Shown here: positions 27,829 through 36,135 of the stretch, one piece after another | Position numbering within the stretch: position 1 is the stretch's first letter | Layout of the letters: each line of letters begins with the position of its first letter | Assembly (NCBI GenBank): GCA_016712315.1 | Contig: JADJRG010000013.1 | Coordinates: 2,702,001 to 2,766,000, forward strand | Direction of reading: 5' to 3' | DNA from: Nannocystis sp. | GTDB taxonomy: Bacteria; Myxococcota_A; Polyangia; Nannocystales; Nannocystaceae | Length of the DNA: 64,000 bases | Notes under the pieces: model-generated | What the model saw: only the letters and a program-made list of their open reading frames with translations | Database searches by the model: none | What the model was told of the DNA's origin: nothing | Position numbers and translations under genes: made by a program

Positions 27829-28833
27829 ATGCACGTGCTCACCGCGGCCCCCGAGACGTTTGTGGATCCGGCGACCGGGCTGGTGCGCTTTGGATCGTTT
27901 CAAGGCGGGCTGCCGCCGATCGACGCGCGGGGGCTGGGCGCGGGGCCGCTGCGGCGGCTGCTGCGGCGCAAGCGCTGGATCTACGCGGCGATCGCGGCGG
28001 ATCCGATCTTCGTCGGGGCGGCGGTGGTCGACGTGGGTTACGCGTCGAACGCGTTCGTCTTCGCCTGGCTGAAGGGACAGCGCGGGCTGGCGATCGCGCG
28101 GACCGCGGTGGGCGGGCCAGGCGGGGCGAAGGTGAGCGACCAGGCGGGCGAGGGCTGCTTCGCGTCCTTTCACGGCGGGGGCCTGAAGATCCGCTTGACG
28201 CGGGCGATCGGGGTGAGCGCGTACTCGCTCGCGGCGGAGGGGCGGGGGCTGCGGCTGGAGGCGCGCTTGGAGGGCCGCGCGGCGCCTCCGGCGATCTCGG
28301 CGATCGCCGCGCTGGGGCCAGGGCTGGTGAGCGCGACGGAGAAGCAGGCGCTGCTGACCTGCGAGGGGGAGCTGCGGATCGACGGCCACGCGCGCTCGCT
28401 CAGCGGCGGGCTCGGCGGCTTCGACTACTCCCACGGCCTCATGCCGCGGCGGACCGCCTGGCGCTGGGCGTACGCGCTGGGGCGGGCGCAGAGCGGCGAG
28501 CGGGTGGGCTTTAATTTGGTCGAGGGCTTCGTCGGCGAGCCGGAGTGCGCGGTGTGGGTGGATGAGGCGCTGTACCCGGTCGGCGAGGGGCGCTTCACCT
28601 TCGACGCGGCGGCGCCGCTGGGGCCGTGGCGGGTGCGCAGCTCCGATGGCGTTGTGGACATGGACTTTGAGGCAGGTGGTATGCACGCGGAGGAGCGCGA
28701 CTACACGCTGCTGGTGTCGCGCTTCCGCCAGCCGGTGGGGCTGTACCGCGGGGTGATCGCGCTGCCAGGGCGGGCGCCGCTGCGCCTCGACGGGGTGTTG
28801 GGGGTGACCGAGGACCAGCGGGTGCTGTGGTGA
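27829..28833 (+). CDS. DUF2804-family protein, 334 aa
   Basis: A beta-rich soluble protein without a signal peptide. GGFDYSHGLMPRRTAWRWAY, followed by VGFNLVEGF and a late RQPVGLYRGVI, fits DUF2804, whose members resemble lipocalin-like or hydroxyneurosporene-synthase folds and may bind or modify lipids. The family's function is unproven. The gene starts 45 bases after YkgJ on the same strand and converges on the PQQ-like propeller gene, with only 22 bases between stops. Confidence 0.8.
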   Translation: MHVLTAAPETFVDPATGLVRFGSFQGGLPPIDARGLGAGPLRRLLRRKRWIYAAIAADPIFVGAAVVDVGYASNAFVFAWLKGQRGLAIARTAVGGPGGAKVSDQAGEGCFASFHGGGLKIRLTRAIGVSAYSLAAEGRGLRLEARLEGRAAPPAISAIAALGPGLVSATEKQALLTCEGELRIDGHARSLSGGLGGFDYSHGLMPRRTAWRWAYALGRAQSGERVGFNLVEGFVGEPECAVWVDEALYPVGEGRFTFDAAAPLGPWRVRSSDGVVDMDFEAGGMHAEERDYTLLVSRFRQPVGLYRGVIALPGRAPLRLDGVLGVTEDQRVLW

Positions 28834-28855
28834 GCGCTCCGCGAGCGGGGAGCAC

Positions 28856-30097
28856 TTAGCGCCAGCGGCCGATGGTGTGGAGGTGGGCGCCTGCGCGGTC
28901 GAAGGCGTGGAGATAGGTCCACTGGGCGACGTAGAGGCGGTCGCCTGCGGGGGCGATGAAGTTGGGGTCGCCGTTGTCGCTCTCGGGGATCGGGGCCTCC
29001 CAGAGGCGGGCGCCGTCGCGGCTGAAGGCGGTGAGGCGCCAGGCGCTGCCGTCGGCGAGTTCGTAGGCGAGATAGATCGCGCGTTCGTCGATCGCGGCCA
29101 CCTGCGGCGCCTGCGCTGCGGCCTTGAGGGGCTCCGAGGCGGGCACGAGGCCGCTCCAAACGACCGCGTCGCCCGCGAGCGCGGCGACCATCGGCAGCCT
29201 CGATCCAGGCTGCTTGGTGCCGAGGACGAGGGTGAGATCGCCGTGAGTGAGCCGGGTCGCGGCGTCCATGCCCTCGACCTTGAGGCCGACGACGGCGGCG
29301 GCCTCCGGTCGCTCGCCCCAGGAGGCCGGCACGCTGGACGCGCCGCGCCAGGTGGTGAGCAGGGCGGCGTCGGGGGCCGCAGAGGCGTTGATACAGGCGC
29401 CATCAGGGTCGGCTGGGGCGGCGGCGCCGTCGCTCGCGGCGACGGCGCGCCGCTGGCCGTCAGCGGTGTGAATGACGACGGCGCCGTCGGCGACGCAGAG
29501 CTCGGCGGCGCGTTCGCCGAGCTGGATCGACCAGCGAGGGGCGCCGTCTTTGAGGGCGAAGGCGCGGAGCAGGCCGGACTCGTCGGCGTAGAGCGCGTGC
29601 TCGCCGACGACGCCGATCCGGGTGTCGGCCTCGCCAGCGATCGCGCTGAGGCCAGGCTGCACCCACAGCCGCTCGCCGGTGGCGCCGTCAAAGGCAGCGA
29701 GGCCGGGCACGATGTCGCCGCCGGCGAAGGTGCGGACGCGGCCGACGAGGTCCAGCGCGCGATCGCCGTTGATGTCGATGAAGATCGGCGGGGAGCCGGC
29801 GTTCCACTGCGTGGCGCCGCCGAGGCCGCCGACTGCGCCCTGCTTGGCGATCATGGCCGTGATGACGACGCTCATGAGCACGAACATCGACACGCCGATC
29901 GCGACGGCCTTGCCGGCGGCGGCAGGCCGGACGGCGGCGGCGGGCTGGGCTGAGGCCTGCGCGGGCGGGTGGTTCGGGCGCTGAGCCTCCTGGATGCTCG
30001 AGACGGTGCGGCAGTAGCTACAGGTGACGCTGGTCGCCCCGGGCGGCGGCGGGGCCACCCCAGCTCCGCAGCTCGGGCAGTGGAGGCGTTGAAGCAC
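28856..30097 (-). CDS. zinc-ribbon, membrane-anchored PQQ-like beta-propeller protein, 413 aa
   Basis: The protein begins with a zinc ribbon (HCPSCGAGV then VTCSYCRTV). A Pro/Ala-rich linker and one membrane helix (AIGVSMFVLMSVVITAMIA) follow, then a beta-propeller with PQQ/WD-like blades such as LAAFDGATGERLWVQPGL, LRAFALKDGAPRWSI and LTAFSRDGARLWEAPI. The layout puts the ribbon in the cytoplasm and the propeller outside. The GTG at 30097 directly precedes the ribbon; the frame opens further upstream but reads as noise and overlaps two palindromes. The role may be protein binding or envelope monitoring; no enzyme motif is seen. Confidence 0.78.
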   Translation of the reverse strand: MLQRLHCPSCGAGVAPPPPGATSVTCSYCRTVSSIQEAQRPNHPPAQASAQPAAAVRPAAAGKAVAIGVSMFVLMSVVITAMIAKQGAVGGLGGATQWNAGSPPIFIDINGDRALDLVGRVRTFAGGDIVPGLAAFDGATGERLWVQPGLSAIAGEADTRIGVVGEHALYADESGLLRAFALKDGAPRWSIQLGERAAELCVADGAVVIHTADGQRRAVAASDGAAAPADPDGACINASAAPDAALLTTWRGASSVPASWGERPEAAAVVGLKVEGMDAATRLTHGDLTLVLGTKQPGSRLPMVAALAGDAVVWSGLVPASEPLKAAAQAPQVAAIDERAIYLAYELADGSAWRLTAFSRDGARLWEAPIPESDNGDPNFIAPAGDRLYVAQWTYLHAFDRAGAHLHTIGRWR

Positions 30098-30142
30098 GGA
30101 GGCGATCGTATCGTAACCAGCGGGGGAGGGCACCGATGGGGT

Positions 30143-30191
30143 GGGCGGATCCGCCCAGCGCTCGGCGCGGTGTGTCCTGCGTGGAGGACAC
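30143..30191. promoter_or_regulatory. two palindromes in a divergent promoter region
   Basis: GGGCGGATCCGCCC at 30143-30156 is a perfect 14-base palindrome. GTGTCCT at 30172-30178 pairs with AGGACAC at 30185-30191. Both lie between the divergent starts at 30097 and 30329, where operators would be expected. No regulator is known. Confidence 0.4.
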
Positions 30192-30272
30192 AATCCACGC
30201 CGCTCGCGGTCGAGTGGGGCGTCAGGGAAAGGCTGTGGCCTTCAGCGTGGATTCACCGACCTGTCGATTAGG

Positions 30273-30301
30273 TTGACCCCATCTCTGGGTAAACGTTAGT
30301 C
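30273..30301 (+). promoter_or_regulatory. weak sigma-70-like promoter candidate
   Basis: TTGACC at 30273 is followed after 17 bases by TTAGTC at 30296, ahead of the ATG at 30329. The -10 match is poor, so this is only a candidate. Confidence 0.25.
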
Positions 30302-30328
30302 CACTCGTCGTGGCCTCTTGGCCCGGAG

Positions 30329-31252
30329 ATGAGCGCTGTCATGGACTCTTTTGGCCGATCTGCTGCGATTGCTTCGTTTGTTGTGGTCTACCTGCTTGGT
30401 TCGGCGGCCGCGGCGGCGCCTGACGAGGGGGAGCGCGTTCCGGAGGGAGCGGCGGTGGCGGCGACGCCAGCGACCGATGAGGCGGCTGCGGCTGCGGCTG
30501 CTCCGGCGGAGGTGACGGCGACGGAGACAAAGACTGAGACAGAGACAGCAGCGGCGGCTCCCGCGCCGCACGCGGCGGCCCCCGCTGCCGCCAAACACGC
30601 GCTGGGCGCGACGATCGCGCTCAATCAGGACAGCTTCTTCGGCTTCTATCCGACGATCGCCGGCAGCTACGCGCTGCGGCCGCGGCTGCACCTCGCGTTC
30701 TATGGGATCCTGTGGACGACGCCCTCCTTCAGCTTCAACGCGGGCGGCGGGGGGTTGTGGACGGAGGTCGGCCTGGGCGTGGACGCGCTGCTCCTGGACG
30801 ACAAGCTGTCGATACGGCCGCAGCTCGGGGTGCTGAGCGGGACGCTGCTCTCCGGGAGCGCGACGCCGCTGGTCGGTGAGGGGGTGGTGCCGAACTTGAC
30901 GGTTCATTATGGGGGGCAGGTGGCCGAGGCAGAATTCTATATGGGCTACTACCTGGCGGTCCGCGGCGATCGACAGAATGACTTCATTCATTATTGGGCG
31001 AACGCGGGCCTCAAACCACTGGGCTTCACCCGCGGCGCGTGGGCGTCGTTCTGGAGCGTCGGCATGCACTGGGAGCACCTGCGGCTGCAACGTACGGTCG
31101 GCGGCGAGGCGAGCGACATCTATAAGTGGCTCGGCGGGTATACGCAGTTCACGCTGCCGGTGGGCTTCGCGCTGCGCTTCTCCGGCGGCGCCGACTTCGG
31201 CGGGGCGGCTCGCGGCGAATTCTACAAGGCGGCGGTGGTGAAGAGCTTCTAA
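30329..31252 (+). CDS. outer-membrane beta-barrel-like protein (DUF6733-type), 307 aa
   Basis: A signal sequence (residues about 8-29, ending GSAAAAA) is followed by an Ala/Thr/Glu-rich linker to about residue 90. The rest alternates polar and hydrophobic residues with many aromatics and Gly (NQDSFFGFYPTIAGSYAL, LHLAFYGILWTTPSFSF, GLWTEVGLGVDALL, NDFIHYWANAGLK) and ends in a terminal Phe, as outer-membrane barrels do. The pattern resembles DUF6733, from memory rather than a search. Its role could be a pore or surface protein. It is transcribed alone and converges on the GspC-like lipoprotein gene. Confidence 0.72.
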   Translation: MSAVMDSFGRSAAIASFVVVYLLGSAAAAAPDEGERVPEGAAVAATPATDEAAAAAAAPAEVTATETKTETETAAAAPAPHAAAPAAAKHALGATIALNQDSFFGFYPTIAGSYALRPRLHLAFYGILWTTPSFSFNAGGGGLWTEVGLGVDALLLDDKLSIRPQLGVLSGTLLSGSATPLVGEGVVPNLTVHYGGQVAEAEFYMGYYLAVRGDRQNDFIHYWANAGLKPLGFTRGAWASFWSVGMHWEHLRLQRTVGGEASDIYKWLGGYTQFTLPVGFALRFSGGADFGGAARGEFYKAAVVKSF

Positions 31253-31265
31253 CGCGGCCGCGCGG

Positions 31266-31916
31266 TCATGGGGTGATGGTGAGCTGGAGGGTGAAGGGGG
31301 CGCCGAGGCGCTGCCCTTGAAAGGTGAGGCGGTCGACGGCCCGTAGGGTGGGATAGGCGCGCAGCAGCGCTTCGAGGCCGCCAGCGAGGGAGATCTCGCC
31401 TAGCGCGGTGATGAGGTCGCCGTTCTTGAGGCCGATCCGGCCGAAGGGCGAGGTGGGGCGGATCCCGAAGAGCTTGACGCCGACTTGGACGCCGTCGACG
31501 AGGTGCGGGACGACGCGGGCGGCGCGGGTGAGCTGATCGATGTCCTCTAAGTACGCCTGATAGGCGGCGCGGGCGACCGTGCAGGTGCCCGGGGCGGCGC
31601 AGCGGATCGCCGCAGGGTCGTCGATCAGGGCGGGCGGCGGCGGCGCGGGTGGAGCGGGTGGGGGGGGGATCGGGTGAGGATCGACGAGCGCGGGCGGATG
31701 CACGATGGGCTCGGCGTGGGCGGTCTGGAGCTCGATACGGGCCGCGGCGAGCTGGGCGCGGGTGGCCTCGAGCTGGGCGCGGGTGGCTTCGAGCTCGGCT
31801 CGCAGGATGTCGCGCTCGCGGGCCGCTTGCGGGTCGCAGGCGCCCAAGAAGAGCAGAGAGAGCAGGGCGAGGGGGCCGGCGCGGCGGCTCAGGGAGCAGA
31901 GCATGAGGGGGATCAT
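31266..31916 (-). CDS. lipoprotein with coiled coil and GspC-like C-terminal domain, 216 aa
   Basis: The ATG at 31916 gives a lipoprotein signal ending FLGACDP. A heptad-like ELEATRAQLEATRAQLAAAR stretch (about 35-65) forms a coiled coil, then a His/Pro-rich linker. The C-terminal domain (about 125-216) reads ARVVPHLVDGVQVGVKLFGI, then SPFGRIGLKNGDLITALG. This closely resembles the periplasmic PDZ/HR part of GspC from type II secretion (PxxxxGxxxGxKLxGIRPxS and GLxNGDxI). No other type II secretion gene is nearby and GspC is normally a bitopic inner-membrane protein, so this may be a lipid-anchored relative that binds a secretin or substrate. Confidence 0.78.
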   Translation of the reverse strand: MIPLMLCSLSRRAGPLALLSLLFLGACDPQAARERDILRAELEATRAQLEATRAQLAAARIELQTAHAEPIVHPPALVDPHPIPPPPAPPAPPPPALIDDPAAIRCAAPGTCTVARAAYQAYLEDIDQLTRAARVVPHLVDGVQVGVKLFGIRPTSPFGRIGLKNGDLITALGEISLAGGLEALLRAYPTLRAVDRLTFQGQRLGAPFTLQLTITP

Positions 31917-31952
31917 AACCCGCGCTGGGGCGGGTGAGATACTCTGGCGGCG

Positions 31953-32924
31953 ATGGTTGGCGACGCGGCCGATTCGGATCCTTTGGGGCTGCTGCCGGCG
32001 GAGCTGCGTGAGCTGCTGCGTGGCCGGGTGTTGGCGCTGGAGCGGCCGGTGTGGGGCGATCGCAGCGGCCGGCACGCGGCGGCGCGGGCCGGCGGCGGGG
32101 TGACCTTTCGGGGGCATCGCCCGTATGTGGCCGGCGACGACCCGCGGCGCTTGGACTGGCGGGCGATCGCGCGTCGGGATCGGCCGGTGGTCCGGGTGGC
32201 CGACGCGGAGGACCAGCTCTCGCTGGTGCTGCTGCTCGATGGCTCCGGTGGGATGTCTTATGGGACAGGCCCCTCGCAGAAGGCGAGGTACGGGGGGGCG
32301 CTGGCGCTGGCGCTGGCGCACCTGGCGCTGCGACAGGGCGACTCGGTGGGGTTCGCGGCGGCGGGCGACGGGGCGATCGCGGCGCCGTATGTGCGGCCGA
32401 GCGGCGGTGAGGGGCGGTTGATGGCGCTGGCGCGGGCGATCGAGGGGCTGCCGCTGCGCGGTACGGCGCCGTGGTCGGCGCTGCTGGACGATGTGGCCGG
32501 GCGGATGCCCCGGCGCGCGCTGGTGGTGCTGATCAGCGACCTGTTGGATCCGTGCGCGGGCGAGCCCGACCCAGGGGCGGAGGCGGGGCTGGTCGAGCGC
32601 TTCGCGGGGCTGCGGGCGCGGGGACATGATCTGGTGATCGTGCAGGTGCTGCACGCGGATGAGCGGAGCTTTCCCTGGCAGGGGCCGGAGCTGCTGCGCT
32701 TTGTCGACCCACGGGGGGCGCGCGCGGAGCTGGAGGCGGCGGCGCCAGGGCTGCGCGCGGGCTACCTGCGGCGCTTGGCGGCGCACCAAGAGGGGCTGCG
32801 GGCGGCGTGTGAGCGGGGTGGGGTCTTTTTGGTGGAGACGTGCAGCGCTCAGCCGCTGAGCGAGTCGCTGCTGGCGCTGCTCGGGCGGCTGAGCGGGGTG
32901 GAGCCCGCGCTGGACGCTCGGTAG
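31953..32924 (+). CDS. DUF58-domain protein, 323 aa
   Basis: Features of DUF58 proteins are present: GVTFRGHRPYVAGDDPRRLDW, then RRDRPVVRVADAEDQLSLVLLLDGSGGM. This is a VWA-like fold with a partly conserved metal site (LLLDGSGGM in place of DxSxS) and VVLISDLLDP later. DUF58 proteins usually pair with MoxR ATPases; the only MoxR here is 10 kb away at 21071. No membrane helix or signal is seen. It diverges from the GspC-like gene by 36 bases. Confidence 0.85.
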   Translation: MVGDAADSDPLGLLPAELRELLRGRVLALERPVWGDRSGRHAAARAGGGVTFRGHRPYVAGDDPRRLDWRAIARRDRPVVRVADAEDQLSLVLLLDGSGGMSYGTGPSQKARYGGALALALAHLALRQGDSVGFAAAGDGAIAAPYVRPSGGEGRLMALARAIEGLPLRGTAPWSALLDDVAGRMPRRALVVLISDLLDPCAGEPDPGAEAGLVERFAGLRARGHDLVIVQVLHADERSFPWQGPELLRFVDPRGARAELEAAAPGLRAGYLRRLAAHQEGLRAACERGGVFLVETCSAQPLSESLLALLGRLSGVEPALDAR

Positions 32925-32959
32925 GCGCGCGTTGACGCTCGCTCGCGGTCGATCACCTT

Positions 32960-33040
32960 CGCGCGTGGGTCTGTGCGAGAGTCGCGGGACTCATCATCCT
33001 CGCGCGCGCGGCTCAGCGCGCGCACACAGACCCCCGCGCG
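32960..33040. repeat. inverted repeat in the leader of the desaturase gene
   Basis: CGCGCGTGGGTCTGTG at 32960-32975 pairs with CACAGACCCCCGCGCG at 33025-33040, with one mismatch in sixteen, around a 49-base loop. The right arm ends just before the ribosome-binding sequence TGAGGTGA of the gene at 33056. It could end DUF58 transcription or control desaturase expression. Confidence 0.6.
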
Positions 33041-33055
33041 CTGAGGTGAACCTCG

Positions 33056-34015
33056 ATGGACGCCGTCCGTGACTCGTTTGCGATCGAGCCTGGCCCTGAC
33101 CCACACCTCGCGCGGACTCGCGCGCTGCTGCGAGATCACCCGGAGGCCCGCGCGCTGATCGGCCCGTCGGCGTGGTCGGCCGTGGTCATCGTGGTCGTGT
33201 CGGTCGCGCAGTTCGGGCTGGCGGCGGCGCTGGGGGCGGCTCCGCTGCCGTTGGTCGCGCTGGTGGCGTGGTTCGTGGGGGCGCACCTGTGCTTCGCCGC
33301 GTTCACGATGGTGCACGAGGCGAGCCACGGGATCATCTTCCGCGGCCGGGCGGCGAATCGACTGATCGCGTACCTCGCCAACCTCAGCCTGATCGTGCCG
33401 TTCGCCGAGCGCTTTATCGTCGGACATATCCAGCACCACGCGCATATCGGCGAGTACACCCGTGACCTGGGCATGCCGCGGGCGCGTGAGGCCGCGTGGG
33501 TGGGCGGGAGCGCCGCGCGCAAGCTGCTGTGGCTGTGGCTGCACCCGCTGCTCTTCGGCGGGCGGGTGACCTGGCTGCTGCGCGACCGCCCCTCGCCGCC
33601 GGGGTGGTTCGCCCTCAACATCGGCCTGCAGGTGGTCACGACCGCGGCGGTGGTGCTGGCGCTCGGCTGGACGTCGCTGCTGTATTTGGCGCTGTCGTGG
33701 TACTTCTCGGCCGGACCGCACCCGGTGGCGATCCGAATGGTCCAGGAGCACGTGATCTTGCGGCCCGGACAGCACACCAACAGCTACTACGGGCCGTGGA
33801 ACCTGCTGGTGTTTAATCTGGGCCTTCATAACGAGCACCACGACCTGCCGACCGTCGCGTGGCACCGGCTGCCGGCGCTGCGCCGGATGGCCCCGGAGTA
33901 TTATGAGCACTTGGCGATCGCAGGGTCGTGGCTGGGCACGTGGTCGCGGTTTATCGTCGATCCGCGGCAGAGCCTGTGGGACCGGACGCTGCGGGACCAG
34001 GCCCCGCCGGGCTAG
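33056..34015 (+). CDS. membrane fatty-acid desaturase of the sphingolipid delta-4 desaturase type, 319 aa
   Basis: This is an integral-membrane diiron desaturase with the three His boxes: HEASH at 87-91, HIQHH at 124-128 and NEHHD at 259-263. Four hydrophobic segments surround them. The C-terminal part, NLGLHNEHHDLP followed by LRRMAPEYYEHL and SWLGTW, closely parallels eukaryotic dihydroceramide delta-4 desaturase (DEGS: YNEHHDFP, AEYYD, SW). Introduction of a double bond into a sphingoid base is therefore the best guess, though a fatty-acyl desaturase cannot be excluded. GAGGTGA lies before the ATG, next to an inverted repeat. The stop overlaps that of the convergent gene at 34012. Confidence 0.88.
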   Translation: MDAVRDSFAIEPGPDPHLARTRALLRDHPEARALIGPSAWSAVVIVVVSVAQFGLAAALGAAPLPLVALVAWFVGAHLCFAAFTMVHEASHGIIFRGRAANRLIAYLANLSLIVPFAERFIVGHIQHHAHIGEYTRDLGMPRAREAAWVGGSAARKLLWLWLHPLLFGGRVTWLLRDRPSPPGWFALNIGLQVVTTAAVVLALGWTSLLYLALSWYFSAGPHPVAIRMVQEHVILRPGQHTNSYYGPWNLLVFNLGLHNEHHDLPTVAWHRLPALRRMAPEYYEHLAIAGSWLGTWSRFIVDPRQSLWDRTLRDQAPPG

Positions 34016-35385
34016 CGAGGGTCGGGGGCGAAGGGCCACCAGAGATCTTGGACGAAGAGCTGGCCAGGGGCGCGCTGAAATTGAGCGGCGCCGTAGAGGT
34101 TGATGAGCGCGGCGACGAGGACGAGGGCGGCGAAGCGGCGGCGCGGCGCCAGGCCGCCGCCGTCGGCGAGCACGAGGAGGAGGAGGGGGAGGGCGTCGAG
34201 GATGAAGCGATAGCTGATCTGAAGCTGTCCAGTGTTATGATAAAAGAGCGCGGGGAGCATGACGAGGGCGGCGGCGAGGAGGAGGCCGCGGCGCTGGGGG
34301 AACGGCCGGCGCGCGCTGAATAACGCGAGCAGCCAGGGGGCGCTGAAGAGCAGGCCGAGGCCGTGGATCGAGAGGCGGACGTAGGGGGGCGTGAGCGCGA
34401 GCTGCGGCCAACACCAGAGCATGGCCGCGAGGTTCCTGGGCAGATAATGGGGGGAGAAGAGGCCGATCGACTGCATCCGCGCCTGCCAGCGGACGTCGAG
34501 GAGTCGGTGGCCCATCTCGAGGGGATCGCCAAAACGGGCCCAGTTGAAGGCGAGGCAGAGGCCGCCGATCAGGGCGAGCGGGGCGGCGAAGCGCACGAGG
34601 TCGCGGGGGCGCCGGCCGGCGCGGGACCACTCGAGGAGGAAGAAGGGGAGGGCGAGCACGATCGCCGGGCGGCTGGCGGCGGCGAGGGCGAGGGCGAGGC
34701 CGGCGAGCAGGGGGCGGCGGGCCTGCCAGGCGGCGCCGATGTGGACGAGGAGGAAGAAGGCGCCGACGATCTGCGCGGTGAACCACACGCCGCCGCTGGC
34801 GCCGACGAAGCAGGCTGGGCTGGCGACGGCCCAGGCGGCGGCGAGCCAGAGGTGCTCGGCCGCTCGTCCGTCGCCGAGGCCGCGGCGGCGATCGAGCAGG
34901 GCGACCAGCAGGGCGGGGATCGCCGCGGCGAGCAGGAGGGTGAAGAGGCGGTCGGGGAAGGCGAGGCCGAGCAGGGCGACGCCGGGGAGCATCAGCAGGG
35001 CAGGCGCGGGCGGGAAGGTGACGTACCAGGCGTCGCTGCGGCGGAGGATCTGGGCGCGGGTGAGCTCGCGGTGCTGGCCGTCGAGGGTGATCCAGGGCTC
35101 CACGCGGGCCTCGCGGCGCCGACGCTCGCAGGCGGGGGTGCGGCAGCGATAGGCGCGCAGGCGCTCGCCGCCGCGGAGCTCGAGGGTGGTGACCCTGCCC
35201 CAGTCGTCGTGGGCGCTGGGATAACCAGGCGGGGCGCCGCCGTGATCGAGCTGTCCCTTGAGCCAGGAGGCGGCGAGGTGGACGTAGTGGTTGTTGGCGC
35301 TCGGGCGCAGGAGGTCGCCGCCGGCGAGCGCGGCGAGGACCGCTGTGGTCGCGGCGAAGACGGCGAGCGCGCGGGCGCGGTGCAC
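34012..35385 (-). CDS. polytopic membrane protein, GT-C-like, 457 aa
   Basis: About ten membrane helices; the first starts at residue 8 and is followed by a long periplasmic loop (about 35-125) rich in Arg, with a CRTPACERRRR stretch. Helix spacing and the loop after helix one resemble GT-C glycosyltransferases, but the usual acidic motif is not clear (the loop has SAHDDWGRV). I would call it a probable membrane glycosyltransferase or an unknown membrane protein. It converges on the desaturase gene, sharing a CTAG in which each strand reads TAG as its stop. About 255 bases upstream, before the IIA-like gene, hold nothing I can name. Confidence 0.7.
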   Translation of the reverse strand: MHRARALAVFAATTAVLAALAGGDLLRPSANNHYVHLAASWLKGQLDHGGAPPGYPSAHDDWGRVTTLELRGGERLRAYRCRTPACERRRREARVEPWITLDGQHRELTRAQILRRSDAWYVTFPPAPALLMLPGVALLGLAFPDRLFTLLLAAAIPALLVALLDRRRGLGDGRAAEHLWLAAAWAVASPACFVGASGGVWFTAQIVGAFFLLVHIGAAWQARRPLLAGLALALAAASRPAIVLALPFFLLEWSRAGRRPRDLVRFAAPLALIGGLCLAFNWARFGDPLEMGHRLLDVRWQARMQSIGLFSPHYLPRNLAAMLWCWPQLALTPPYVRLSIHGLGLLFSAPWLLALFSARRPFPQRRGLLLAAALVMLPALFYHNTGQLQISYRFILDALPLLLLVLADGGGLAPRRRFAALVLVAALINLYGAAQFQRAPGQLFVQDLWWPFAPDPR

Positions 35386-35640
35386 GGGGGGCGCAGTGTA
35401 TCAGGCGCGCGCGTCGACGCGCGTCGCGTTGAGGGAGCGCGGGTCAGGGGCGATGGCGACGGCGGCGCCGCTCACGAGGCCAGCGCGAGGGCGCGGCGGT
35501 GGGCTGAGAGAGTGGCCGAGGGGCGAGCGAGAGATGTCCCTCGTATTTCTCCTGATCGCCTGGTTACAGTGACATTACACCGTCAACGATCGGCTCGACG
35601 CTGGTCGTATGCCCGCGAGGTTCGGATATAGGTAGCGGCC

Positions 35641-36114
35641 ATGAACCTGTCAGGCGCCGTTGAGACCGAACTCTTCGCTCCGCTCTCGGGCGAGATCGTG
35701 CTCCTGGAAGACGTGCCAGACGTCATCTTCGCCGAGAAGATCATGGGCGACGGGGTCGCCATCAAGCCGGTCGGCCACACGATCGTCGCGCCGTGCGACG
35801 GGATCATCGGCAAGATCACGGAGATGAACGACGCATTCGCGATAGAGTCTGACTCTGGCGTCGAAGTGCTCGTGCAATTCGGCGTCGACACCGTTGAGCT
35901 GAGAGGTGGAGGGTTCAAGCGCGTCGCTCAGCAAGGTGAGCGGGTGAAGCGCGGTGACACCATCATCGAGCTCGACTTGGCGTTTCTGGAAGCAAACGCG
36001 AAGTCTACGCTGAGCCCGGTGATCATCCTCAACATGGACGATGTCACGGCTCTGACGAGGCTCTCGGGGACCGTGATCGCGGGCGAGACGCCGATCCTCC
36101 GCGTCAGGCTATGA
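35641..36114 (+). CDS. EIIA-Glc-like protein lacking both active-site histidines, 157 aa
   Basis: The sequence closely follows E. coli IIA-Glc (Crr): APLSGEIVLLEDVPDVIFAE, GDGVAIKPVGHTIVAP, ESDSGVEVLVQFGVDTVEL, GFKRVAQQGERVKRGD and KSTLSPVIILNMDD. IIA-Glc normally carries phosphate on H90, with H75 in support. Here the equivalent positions, both offset by 11, are D64 (NDAF in place of NHAF) and Q79 (VQF in place of VHF). The DNA reads GAC and CAA, so this is not a translation slip in my reading. The protein should be unable to take phosphate from HPr and may be a fixed regulator that binds transporters or enzymes as unphosphorylated IIA does. No other PTS gene is in the window. Base composition looks less GC-rich than its neighbours, which may indicate transfer. 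Confidence 0.9.
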   Translation: MNLSGAVETELFAPLSGEIVLLEDVPDVIFAEKIMGDGVAIKPVGHTIVAPCDGIIGKITEMNDAFAIESDSGVEVLVQFGVDTVELRGGGFKRVAQQGERVKRGDTIIELDLAFLEANAKSTLSPVIILNMDDVTALTRLSGTVIAGETPILRVRL

Positions 36115-36135
36115 TGCGCCGCTCGGCCGAGCGGC

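Noticed and set aside
27520..29691. 723-codon minus-strand frame
   Set aside because: Overlaps YkgJ and DUF2804 on the other strand; low-complexity Pro/Ser/Arg sequence.
35641..36114. Functional PTS phosphocarrier
   Set aside because: Both active histidines are replaced and no other PTS component is present.
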